DNA of 62,120 bases, taken from the NCBI GenBank assembly GCA_019915015.1, contig JAHBBC010000069.1, forward strand, positions 1 through 62,120. Direction: 5' to 3'. Positions 1 to 10,589 of this stretch are shown here, piece by piece. Below the pieces are notes generated by a model that searched no databases, was not told the DNA's origin, and saw nothing but the letters and a program-made list of their open reading frames with translations. This DNA comes from Auriscalpium vulgare. Its lineage: Eukaryota; Basidiomycota; Agaricomycetes; Russulales; Auriscalpiaceae. Both the position numbers and the translations under genes were made by a program. Position 1 is the stretch's first letter, and the number at the start of each line of letters is the position of its first letter.

Positions 1-327
1 TCCTGGTCCGTTAGGCCAGGTCTTCGCGATTTTTGGTGTGACAGATAAATCGTGACGGTCACATTTTTCCCTCTGGCTTTGGAATTTGAAATTACTGGCC
101 TCTGGCTGTTTTTCGCTGCTGATTCACCTCTTTTGAGTTAATCAGCAATCAATCAGCCATGTATTTGCTGCTGAATCAGCCGTGCTCGGGCGGTGGCTTT
201 TGGTTTGTAATTTTTTTCGCTGCTGAATCAGCCGCGTTCAGGCGGTACTCTGTGATATTACTGGGCTGTCCACCGGGCTCTGCCTTAATCCCCTCTGCCC
301 TCCCCTCTCATCACCACTCACCACTCT
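1..327 (+). other. Helitron 5' flank with short direct repeats
   Basis: No gene is seen here. A 28 bp unit occurs at 167-194 and again at 219-246; both begin GCTGCTGAATCAGCC and end GGCGGT. A degenerate relative lies near 114-130. An inverted repeat CCTGG...CCAGG lies at 2-20. These may be part of the Helitron left end or its promoter. The true 5' terminus (expected to begin TC) cannot be fixed because the window starts here. Confidence 0.5.
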
Positions 328-3300
328 ATGGCCAGTAGTAGTAGACGTCCGTCACTTGAGCCCCCTCCTGCGCGGAGGTCGCGGCCTGCGTCTTTAGCCG
401 GTTCTCATGTGCTGGACGATGGCGCACCGCCTTCGTCGGTACCTGTGTCCGGCGGGTCTAATGGTCAATCATCGGGTCATAGGGCAGACAGTGAGGTCGA
501 CAGTGATGTGAATGAAATCAGGACTATCGCCTTTTTGATTCCGAATGATTTTGTCGGCAATCCTGCCATGTTCTCTGTATTCGGCCGACCTGTGCAGCTT
601 TCTGCGCTTGTTCAATGGTATTCGTATCTATCCGCAGTGCCCCACGAGTATGTAGTGTCGTCTACATTGCCGTACACGTCCCCAGGTACAATTTGGGTCC
701 GTACTCCTACAATGCAGCTGCTGATAAATGGCTATCCTCGGTGGACTCGGACAGATCTGCTCGGCATCGCTCGGTTGCATGGCGGCGGTGTTCGTCGCGA
801 TGCCTTGAAGGAAGAAATAAGGAATCATTTGTTACATGTGCACGCTTGTGATGCGGCATGTACGTCCATTTGCTATCTGTTCTCTCCTGTGCGGTACGAG
901 CGGATTGCTCCTGCTGTACGCACGCCTGTGCGCCGGCAGGCAAGAGCGCGTGTCGCGCGGTCGCCTTCGCCGCCTCCGCCTTCGGCACCTCAGACAATTG
1001 ATATAAATGACCCATGTCCGTTTCCGTATTTCCCGTCTGAGGATGAACGGATGACCATCATGCGGGAGTATCAGCAGTTTGTTCGGCCTGACAGATGGGT
1101 TTACTCAGCTTGTGCCGTGTGTGGTCAACGGAAGTTTGCAGATGATTTGAGTCAACTTAGTATTGATGATGTCCCTCTGGAGGTTCTGCAGAATGAGCAT
1201 ATACCGTCTTTCGCGTGGCCGGAAGAGTATGACTTTGAACTGTACCAGAAGGCATTTCTATGCTTCCATGGTATGCATTCTACGACCGAGCTTGACGATC
1301 TTGACGTTTGCCGTGACTGTGCCAGGTCTCTGTCTCGAGGAAAACAGCCTCGGGATAGCCTGGCGAACTTTCAATGGTATGCGAGGGAGCGTTTGCCGAC
1401 AGACGTCGCTGATGCATTTCGAACGGCTACATTGCATGAATTACAGTTGGTATCAGCATGTCGAGCTACACAGATTGCGCTGACCTATGACTGCTCACAT
1501 GGGGTTCCTGGGGCTCCTCAAAGGTTCAATAGAGGCAATGTTGCGATTATCCCACAGGATGTTGGAAAATTGCATACCTTCTTGCCTCCCTCCCCATCGG
1601 AGCTTCAGTTTAGCATGTGTGTGGTATTCGTTTCTGCTGGCGTCATACCCGATCTTCGTACTTTGCCTCAATTAAGACCAGTGTTTGTTACGAAGAGTCG
1701 GGTTGAGACGATGTTGAAGTTCTTGACTGAGCACAATATATTCTATAAGGAAAGCGGCGTGACTTTCAGCTCCTCGAATTTGGAAGCCCTCGTGGGTGGC
1801 GGGGCCTCGTCCGTGCCGGCCTTGACTCCGGCAATCGAGATCTGTCGGCTTAGCCCCGCGCGGGGTGCGCGTGCCGACACGGTCAATTCTGGATACGCTG
1901 ACAGGGATGGCGTTATAGATGTGCCTCCTGATGAGATTCTTTTAGAAACTATAGGGTTCATATCAACTGATCGTTGTGGATTGAGTGTAAATGCTTCGAA
2001 AGCAGAGGCTATGCGGTGGTGTCTGAGTGGCAAGCCGTACCTTACTGTCCGCGGAGGCGGTCGTCTCTTCCCCGACCGGGATCCACGGATGTTGACCTTT
2101 GTATTTCCTCAACTCGACCCGTATGGGATTGGTGGGTTCCACAACGAACTGAGGACACGAGGACAGACTATCAGCTTTGAGCGACAACTGAAAAACCTGC
2201 TGCGCATGTATGACTCACCGTTCGAGCGGGATCCTGCCTTTCCATTCGTTGGATGGAACATAATTCAGAAGCTTGATGCTGTTCGCAATGTCAGATTCAA
2301 GATAAACCACGCGGCCTACCGGCAGCTCTGCGCTCAGTTGATCGGGTCTGAAGACATCCTTCGAGATATGTGTGCCAAATGGAAGGAGAATCTGCATGCT
2401 GTCCCAACCACTCGAGAGGAGAGAAGCGTGGTCCGGATGCTGCACCAATTTCGTGCAGTGGCTAAAGATCTGAGAGGAAGTGCCGGTTACAAAGTAAACA
2501 TGCGTAACGAGATTCGAGGGCTAATGAAGACCTACGGTTGTCCTGCCCTTTTCATTACGCTAAATCCGTCCGATGTGCATTCTGAACTGCTGCATGTGTT
2601 GTGTGGACAACCGGCGTCTGCTTTCCGCGGGCTATCGGCTTACGAGAGGGCCAAACAGGTCGCGAGTAATCCAGCCGCCGCTGCCGTCTTCTTTGATATT
2701 ATCATGAAAGCCTTCATTCGATTCGTTCTTCGTTACGGAGATGAGCGTCCCGGACTTTTCGGTGTCTGTGAAGCGTACTACGGAACCGTTGAGGCGCAAG
2801 GTCGGGGATCGCTTCATTGTCATATGCTTGTGTGGCTTAAAGGTAATCTCTCACCTGAGGCTCTGCGGGATAAGCTTGCCGACAACGAATCCTTCAAGCA
2901 GGAAATGTTCGGATGGATAGAGTCTGTGATTCAATGTGAGCTGCCTGGTATGACTACGGTCTTGCGAAAATCTCCGGCCGTAGTAAAGCCAGACGCCTTG
3001 CCTGGTTTTGACCCCAGGCTTGTTCAAGCTCCTGAGGTTACTGCGAATATGTCGGTTCCCGAGCTGGAGGAATTCCGCTGTGCCTTTCAGGAGTTCGTCA
3101 AGGAACTTGCCATTGTTTGCAATTGGCATGTTCATCACGAGACTTGTTGGAAGAATCTGAAGCGGGGTGAACCGCGAGATGATGCTCACTGTCGGATGAG
3201 AATAAGCGGTGAAACCAGAGCACTCACTGAGCTGGATCCCGAGACTCAGTCCATTCTTCTTCGACGACTTCATCCCTGGATAAATAATTTCAACGACGTG

Positions 3301-3414
3301 GTCCTTTTTTTGCTTCGAAGCAATATGGACATCAAATTCATAGGCTCTGGGGAGGCGGCGAAAGCGTTAGTGTTCTACATTACCGACTATGTAACACCAG
3401 TCCCTGTAGTATAA
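328..3414 (+). pseudogene. Helitron Rep/helicase, N-terminal half, interrupted
   Basis: The first half of a Helitron transposase encodes the single-strand endonuclease that cuts and joins DNA in rolling-circle transposition. The first ~200 residues are low complexity. A Cys-rich DUF6570-like segment follows (CAVCGQRKF near residue 260, with further Cys pairs to about 335), then the Helitron-like N domain (FITLNPSDVHSELLH) and the HUH motif GRGSLHCHMLVW, with metal-binding H830 and H832. The paired catalytic tyrosines are Y1017 and Y1021 in YITDY. The natural frame continues past 3387, but the inserted element replaces it with a few foreign codons and a stop at 3412-3414. The ATG at 328 follows a CT-rich leader and is the first in frame. 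The rest of the frame is open, so the insertion appears to be the main lesion in this half. Confidence 0.92.
3388..3395 (+). repeat. Target site duplication, left copy (TATGTAAC)
   Basis: This 8 bp sequence is repeated exactly at 5686-5693 on the far side of the nested element. It codes for Y1021-V and the first bases of T in the Helitron YxxxY motif. An 8 bp duplication is the hallmark of hAT-superfamily insertion. Confidence 0.88.
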
Positions 3415-4505
3415 TAAGAAATAAGACCGATGACCATCGGTGTGCTAGTTTCGAGGATTGACCGATAAGGATATCATTTTAAATGGGTCGGCGTAGGAGA
3501 TATTTAAAATGATTCCGACGGTAAAAATGTTGTGATCCTATTGGCTACGGAAAAATCGGCTAAAATCTGATAAAATGTTGAAAAAATTCAGTCCGCGTCG
3601 GTTCCCACGGGTACGGGACGGAAATAAATCATTTAAAATGATTACCAGTACTACGAATAGCTGCCCGTAGGGCTTGGAAAAATAGGGAATAATACTGAGA
3701 AATCGGAATATATTTGGGGGCGTCGGTGTCTAGCCGATATCTCTTCCCACGCGTCAACATATTCCCACGGTCCCAAGAAATGCTATTTTTAATCATTTGC
3801 GCTGGTATATAATCCTTTCTGTAGGCCCTGGGAAAACCCATTGACAACCATACAGTGCATGTATGATGTAGACTTACATGTAGTCCATATATACAAACTG
3901 CTTGAAGCCCATTCTATTCAAATGTGAGCTGGACGGAACCACAAACCAGGAAAGTATCTGATACAGAATATCCTGCAGGCATGATCTTCTTTACCTAAGC
4001 AACCAAACTTTGTACACAGATAGCTCTCAACACTTCAAGACTTATAGTATTTTTTCTATGACCCAAGCCCCCCCTCAATTCTTCTCAAACACAATTTCTT
4101 TAGTATTTACGCTGTTGAAATAGTATTGATATACATATCTGGACTACTTTTGAATACATTTGGCATGGTCTGACTGCTGTAGATGCCCAGTCAAAGTACA
4201 ACTAGTCTCTATCATTACTTTCTAGATTTACCATGCTGAAGCCATTGGTAGACTGCACATATATTCATTATTTATATATTTTGGCCCAAAAGAATGGAGT
4301 GGGCCTAATACTATTGCTTTCCAGGATTTGGTCAATATAATCCCCAAATATTTCGGAGCACTCTCATACCATGCCCAACCCACTGCTATAAGTATTGGAA
4401 TCCTACAAAGATTTTGTAGATGGTACTGTACTTCCACTCTGACATACCCTCTAAGATATAGAATGGTCCCATGCTTGTACACATATGTATATATGAATGG
4501 CCCTA
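3396..4505 (+). repeat. Left arm of foldback element
   Basis: This is the left inverted arm, complementary to 4575-5685. Blocks such as the one reading CTATAAGTATTGGAAT near 4390 recur inverted near 4680. Identity is highest at the outer end. Confidence 0.8.
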
Positions 4506-4574
4506 TTCTCAGTTATCATAGGCTTATGCTCAACCAAGCTGATATCACAAGTCAAGATTCAGTGGAAAAAGAAA

Positions 4575-5685
4575 GGACCATTTGCTATTGCACATGCATC
4601 TGGGACAAGGATAGTAGTATGGGCTGTATCAGAGTAGAAGTACAGTACTATCTACCAACTCCTTGAAGGAATTCAATACTTATAGCAGTGGGTGGGGCAT
4701 GGTCTGTGAGTACTCTGAAATATTTGGGAATTTTATTGACCAAGTCTTGGGGAGCTATTAAGCACACTCCATTCTTTTGGGCCAAAACATATAAATAATG
4801 AATATATATATAGAATGCAGCTTACCTGAGGCTTCAAAGGAGAAGATGGTAAATGGGGAAAGTAGTGGTAGACAGTGATGTTATTTTCACTGTGCATCTA
4901 TGGCAGTCAGAACATGCCAAATGTATTCATAAGGAGTCCAAATATGTATATCGATGTTATTTCAATAGCATAGATACTAAAGAAATTGTGTTTGAGAAGA
5001 ATTGAGGGGGGGCTTGGGTCATGAAAAAAATACTATAAGTCTTGAAGTGTTGAGAGCTATCTGTGTACAAAGTTTGGTTGCTTAGGTAAAGAAGATCATG
5101 CCTGCAGGATATTCTGTATCAGATACTGTCCTGGTTTGTGGTTCCGTCCAGCTCGCATTTGAATAGAATGGGCTTCAAGCAGTTTGCATATATGGACTAC
5201 ATGTAAGTCTACATCATACATGCACTGTATGGTTGTCAATGGGTTTTCCCAGGGCCTACAGAAAGGATTATATACCAGCGCAAATGATTAAAAATAGCAT
5301 TTCTTGGGACCGTGGGAATATGTTGACGCGCGGGAAGAGATATCGGCTAGACACCGACGCCCCCAAATATATTCCGATTTCTCAGTATTATTCCCTATTT
5401 TTCCAAGCCCTACGGGCAGCTATTCGTAGTACTGGTAATCATTTTAAATGATTTATTTCCGTCCCGTACCCGTGGGAACCGACGCGGACTGAATTTTTTC
5501 AACATTTTATCAGATTTTAGCCGATTTTTCCGTAGCCAATAGGATCACAACATTTTTACCGTCGGAATCATTTTAAATATCTCCTACGCCGACCCATTTA
5601 AAATGATATCCTTATCGGTCAATCCTCGAAACTAGCACACCGATAGTCATCGGTGTTATTTCTTATTACCCTACAGGGACGCCTG
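4575..5685 (-). repeat. Right arm of foldback element
   Basis: This is the right inverted arm, complementary to the left arm. Both arms contain the same 72-codon open frame (3629-3847 minus and 5233-5451 plus). That follows from the symmetry and is not evidence of coding. Confidence 0.8.
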
Positions 5686-5693
5686 TATGTAAC
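5686..5693 (+). repeat. Target site duplication, right copy (TATGTAAC)
   Basis: This is an exact match to 3388-3395. From here the Helitron frame resumes as Y-V-T-K-S-S. Confidence 0.88.
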
Positions 5694-8600
5694 CAAGTCA
5701 TCTTTGCCTCTGCATCTCGGGTTGAAAGCATTGTTGTACGCTGTCGAGCGCAATGCGCAGTTGCATCCACCCGGTGGGGGTGCCGATACAGACACCGTCT
5801 ACACCAGTCTTATAATCAAAACCGTGAACTCGCTCATGGGAGCGGATGAGATGTCTCACCAACAAGTCATGTCGTACGAGGTGGGTGGGGGGGATCGATA
5901 TGTCAGCGATCGCTTCAAAATCTTGAACTGGGGTGATCTGCACAGGTACTTTGCGGCCCTTGAACAAGAGGGTACGAGCGATCCGGTCATTGAAGATACG
6001 TATGATCCTGACGACCCCGGGCCCGAAATTACTGTGGGAGAAAATTCTGTAAGCGCTGTGCTCTCTATATCGCGAGGGAATATACGTTTGAGCAGCTTCA
6101 TAGAAGACTATAGGCTGCGCTCGTGCGAGGAGGAATTTGACAGGCTTTGCGTATGGGAGCATGTGGCTTTGGTCCACCAAATGTGCTCGGTGGCGCGAGA
6201 TACCGTTGCGGGAGAAGCCGGGGCGGATAATGATGGTGAAGAACATGACGAAGGCGGCGATGCAGCTGATGTAGACTCTGGTAGAGGCGCTAAGCGATAT
6301 AAGTTCTCGAGCAGTGATCATCCTTTGTTTGCGACGCACGTTTCGCGTCTCCGGACTGCTAGATTTGTACCGGTTGTTTTGGGGCCCACTATTCCTCGGC
6401 GAGATCGATCTGACGAAGAGAGTGAGCAATGGGCTAGGGCTATGTTGATATTGTTCAAGCCTTGGCGTACGCTGCACGACCTCAAAACTCGACAGCAGAC
6501 TTGGCGCGAGGCTTTCAATGAATACCCGTTTCCGGATTCTTCGCTCAAGGTTATTAGAAATATACATGTCGAAAACGAGTGTCGCGATGCGCGGCTCGTG
6601 TATGACGCCGCGAGGAGAGATGGTGCTGTAGGAGACTTGATTGAGGGTTCAGGCGGAGTCCAATTTCACGGGCCTGAAGAAGACGCTCTGCGAGAAATTG
6701 CTGAGCACTCGGACTCCCTACTAGAGACGGTTCTATTGCCGGCGCAGTATCAGGAGGGTGATGACGCAGGAATAGCTGATATCGTACCAATGGATAATCG
6801 GGAGCGTGCCCGCATAGTACTGTGTTTGGATACTCTGCAAAGGGCCGGCGTCGTGGTAAGTCGCCAATCGGTATTCGAGAACTTTGCTGTGAGCGGTGAG
6901 TGCGGCTATGGAACTGCTGATGATCAAGATGAGCAAAGCCGGATGATGAAGGAGTTGAAGCGCGTGCGGCGTCCTGTCCCGGGCCGGTCTGTTCTGTCCG
7001 ATAGGCCAGACGCTGGACGTGGGCCGCACGATCAAGAGCCTGAGTTGTATATTGATCAGTTAGCGGACGAGCTTGCTGAACAGCGTCCCCGCAACGCGGC
7101 ACCATCCGGTAATGACCCTGCTGCGATCCTCGAGAGGATCGTGGACGACATGAACTTGCGCGGGAATGTTGAGCAAGAGCGTGCAATTCGAATGATTGCG
7201 AAGCACCTTATCTCCGGATCTCTTGAGCAGTTTTTGCTTTACGTGTCGGAGATTGGGGGAACCAGAAAGAGCCATCTGATTAAGTCAGTTGTTAGGCTGT
7301 TCTCTGCGCTGGGTATGAGCGATAGGGTGTTTGTCGGGGCACCTACCGGCATCGCGGCCTGCCTTATTAACGGCTATACTGTTCACGCCTTGACGTTCCT
7401 TCCTTCTAGCGATTACAAAACGCGTGAACAGGAGCTGAGCGATGCGTGGGTCGGGGTCAACTGGTTAATTATTGATGAACTTTCTATGATATCGGCCCTT
7501 TTTCTAGGCCAAGTCTCGGACAGGTTAGCACAAGCGAAGGGGTATCCTGCTCACCTCGATGGTTTGCCGTTCGGGGGTGTGAACGTAATATTTCTGGGAG
7601 ATTTTGGTCAGCTGAAGCCTGTGCAGGCAAAATGCCTGTTCTCACAAAGTTTACTTACCGGTACAACGTCCGGCCTTTCTTCTCGGACAGCACAGGATGC
7701 ATTGCAGGGATTGAACTTCTGGAGACAGGTAGATAGAGTTATCGAGCTACGGAAGAATTGGCGTCAGACGGACGACCCCCAGTATGCGGCTATTGTGGGT
7801 AGGATCAGGCTGGGGAAAGGTACCGACCGAGCGGTGCACGGTTGCCCGTCAGATTACAGTGTGCTCTCGGGGCGTCTGTTAGAGAATATTATCAAGCATC
7901 ATCCCGAAGAGCTTACGAATTTTTCTGACTGCCCCGTGATTGTTGCGAGAAAACGACTGCGAGATGCAATCAATGAGCGTGTTTCTGTGGCCCGAGCGAA
8001 GGAAGCATCTCAGCCCTTGTTTAGATATTTGGCGAGGGATAGATGTGCGCGACGCTTAGTAGGTTCGCACCTTGCATCCGAGCTGCGTTTGGCAGGGTCG
8101 TCTCAGACGGACGACATGCTGGGTATTCTACCTCTGTTCATTGGCATGAAGGTTATGATCACAGAGAATTTGGACATCACTCACGGTATTGTTAATGGCG
8201 CTGAGGGTATTGTGCGAGACGTGCGGTATAGCGAGGGTCCGGACGGCTGTAGGAACGCCAACTGCGCCTATGTTTTCGTCGACGGGTGCGGCTTGAAGTG
8301 CCCCGGACTCCCTGTTGATGTTGTCCCTATCTACACGGCACGAAGATCGTTTCAGTACACGTCGTCTGATGGGATACGGCGTTCAATCTCTCGCGAGCAG
8401 CTTCCGATCCTGCCGGCCTATGCCTATACGGATTACAAAAGCCAGGGACGTTCGCTTGACTATGCTATAGTGGATCTCGCTGGTTGTCGAAGTCTTCAAA
8501 GCCGTTATGTCATGCTTTCTAGAGTGCGCACCTTGAAGGGTCTGGCAATTCTTCGGTGGTTTCCTCAAAACCAGATATCCGAGCCCCTTAGTCACGAGTT

Positions 8601-8700
8601 CACTATCGAATTCGCTAGGCTTGCAGAACTTGACCGAGCGACTAGGTTGCGTTACGAACATGAACGCGCACTGGAGCTGGAGGATGTCATGTTGCTGTGA
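5686..8700 (+). pseudogene. Helitron Rep/helicase, C-terminal half (Pif1-like helicase)
   Basis: This is the continuation of the Helitron transposase and holds its superfamily 1B helicase. An ATG inside the inserted element extends the open frame upstream to 5653, but the native sequence starts at the target duplication. After a variable linker come the helicase motifs: Walker A at about 7249-7275, Walker B WLIIDELSMIS, motif III-like VIFLGDFGQLKPV, a C-terminal YTDYKSQGRS and YVMLSRVRTLKGLAIL. The Walker A reads EIGGTRKS; the invariant Gly before Lys is Arg (codon AGA at 7264-7266, one transition from GGA). This would be expected to abolish ATP binding. The frame is otherwise open to the natural stop at 8698-8700. 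Confidence 0.92.
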
Positions 8701-8759
8701 CTGCCAATGAGTAAAGGCTTGCATTTGCTTGCAGCGGCTGGCACCAGCCACGTTCCCCC

Positions 8760-10519
8760 GTTACAGCTGCTGGTTGTGGCGCGCAGGCGCGGCAACAGCG
8801 CTTCGGGATGGGCGCGTGGACGCTCCTGGTGGAACCGCTCCCGCTGCGCTTGCTCCGCGCGCTGCCGTCGCGCGAACGCCTCGCGTGCCTCCTGCACGCG
8901 CCGCTGCTCCTCCGCCCACAACTTCTGCTGTTGCCGCGCGCGTTCCGCGCTCCTGCCGTTCAAGACGCTCGCGCGCGTGCCTCTGTGTCTCCCTGAGTGG
9001 GCGGTCGCGCTCGAGCTCAGCAAGCTTGGCGCGCGACTCGGCGAGCGCAGCGCGTTGTGTGCGGACTCGCCGCCGTCGTCCTCGGAGTCCCTGTCGGAGT
9101 ACTCATTTGCGGTGGGGGGTGCCTGCTGGTGAGGATTGGGGGGTGCCTGCTCGTTCAATGTGGGCGTGGGCGTGAGGTTGAGGTCTTCGTGGGGTTGGTC
9201 CTCCGCTGGTGCGGGTTGGGCGTGCTCTGCCTCAGCGGGAATGTCTGCGAAAATTTCAGACTGGCGCGAGACAGGTACATCAGGGATGGACTTACCAGGC
9301 TTGGTCTCTGAAGCTGTAGGATTGGTAGGAGCGTGCTGCTCCTCGGGTATAGACCCGAACAGCACTCTCTCGAACTGTTGAAACTTCTCTTCGCTCGCTC
9401 GTTACTGCTCTTTGATCAGCTTTTGCAACGTTGACTTATGGCGCATGATGAGCTCGCGCGACTTGGCATGCTGCACGGCACGAGGTGGGGATTTTGTGCG
9501 CGCGCGTTTCGACGGCTTGAAACCCTCAGTTGGTGCTGTCGATTCAGGCGTGGGTTCTGGAGATGAGACTCCTGTGCGGCCGGTGAGAAACGTTACAAAG
9601 CAGAGAGCAATGAGGAGCTCTACCTTTACGTTTGGACGCCATGGGAGGTGGGGAGGAGTGTTGCGACCGAGACGAGGACTGCGAGGGCTGCGAGAAGTGC
9701 GCAGACGGTTCTCGCGCGGGGGGTGGCGCGTTGTTGTTAAACGAGTTTGACGGCGCAAGCGGGCGTTGGTTATGCGTAGACCGTGGGCGGATCGTCTTGC
9801 GCCGCTCAGGCAATTGTGTCGGCGGTGCCGTCGCCTTTGGCGTCTGGGGGTCGACCATCATCTCCACGATCTCGGCCTCCGAGTCGGCGGGCCCATCATC
9901 GTCCACGACTATGATAGGACGCGAGTTCTTCGTGGACGGCCCGGCAGAGTACTCTTCTGACCGGCGCGGGCGTTTTTGTGATTCGACTCGCAACGGGCTG
10001 GTTGGGGCGGACGACGCGGAGCTGTCGGGCTTGCGCACGATTGTGGGGTGCGCTGGGTGCGGGTGCACGACGCATTCGTAAGTAGGGTCGATCTTGTGGA
10101 TGTCCCACTGGTCTTGGTCGAGCAGATACTGGGTGCTACGGGAAGCGCGAGATGTCAGCGGTAGTGCGCAGACCAGCCGAGTACCGACGCGACGCGGCGT
10201 ACCTGTCGATGAGCACAATCCTCGGATAGTCGCCCTCGTCGTCCAGCCCCTCTGCCCACTTCGCCCTGGGCACGAAGCGCCAAGTGCTGTGCCCGGAGGG
10301 CACTGATTCCACGACAATGCCCTTGGGGCGCGCGGCGGCGGCAGAGGGCTTGCCCTGGTCAGCGAAGGACGCGGTCAGCGGGTCGAACGAGGCGAAGGAC
10401 AGCGAGGCGTCTGGGTGGCTCAAAGCTGTCAGACCCGAACGCAAAGTACTGACCCGTAGTACCGTGAACCGCGCGACCCGTTTTAGCAGAGCTGGGAGCA
10501 AGTAATTGTGATCTCCCAA
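8760..10519 (-). pseudogene. Low-complexity/coiled-coil protein gene, truncated and with internal stop
   Basis: I do not recognise the family. Three exons can be traced. The first runs from about 10503 (after a CCCAG acceptor) to 10203. The second starts after a 67 bp intron (10136-10202, GTACGC...CCGTAG, branch-like CTGAC) and keeps frame as ...LIDSTQYLLDQDQWD. The third follows an intron at about 9580-9640 with acceptor CACAG. The protein is Ser/Pro-rich, with an acidic patch (VVDDDGPADSEAEI) and then a Gln/Arg/Glu coiled coil (RQQQKLWAEEQRRVQEAREA). An in-frame TAA at 9402-9404 interrupts the coil; reading continues open on both sides, so this is a nonsense change, possibly from CAA. The C terminus is lost where the Helitron begins, and no ATG first exon was found. 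Confidence 0.6.
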
Positions 10520-10589
10520 ATATGTGTACTATTGTTTGAAAAATGGATATACTACTTTCTACATAAATTCTGCCGGCTGGGATGTTAAG

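Larger units (their letters stand above)
3396..5685. mobile_element. Long-inverted-repeat (foldback) hAT-like element
   Basis: This 2,290 bp AT-rich element lies between two TATGTAAC copies. It is almost entirely two inverted arms of about 1.1 kb (3396-4505 and 4575-5685). The outer ~450 bp of each arm match nearly base for base, for example the run around CCGATAAGGATATC. Similarity falls toward the centre but is still visible up to a ~70 bp spacer. The outermost bases share TCCCTGTAG. No open frame longer than 112 codons exists and no transposase is recognisable, so it is non-autonomous. The 8 bp target duplication suggests mobilisation by a hAT transposase. A relic of two inverted copies of one element is an alternative. 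Confidence 0.85.
1..8760 (+). mobile_element. Helitron, coding core with nested insertion
   Basis: The plus strand encodes the two hallmark parts of a Helitron transposase: an HUH-type replication initiator and a Pif1-like helicase. They are separated only by a 2.29 kb nested element at 3396-5685. Removing that element and one copy of its 8 bp target duplication joins both halves in one frame (about 2,020 codons), the usual size for an autonomous Helitron. The right end is approximate. A truncated minus-strand gene begins at about 8.76 kb, so the Helitron boundary or a captured fragment lies near there. No convincing CTRR terminus with a subterminal hairpin was found. Confidence 0.85.

Noticed and set aside
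3629..5451. Identical 72-codon open frames in both arms of the foldback element
   Set aside because: They are the same sequence read in opposite directions because the element is palindromic. No codon signature or homology supports them.
5698..7186. Long minus-strand open frames opposite the helicase
   Set aside because: They have no homology and mirror the conserved plus-strand helicase; shadow frames.
8730..8800. Hairpin GGCTG-GCAC-CAGCC followed by CTGG as a Helitron 3' terminus
   Set aside because: The hairpin lies more than 20 bases from the nearest CTRR, further than usual, so the terminus is not supported.
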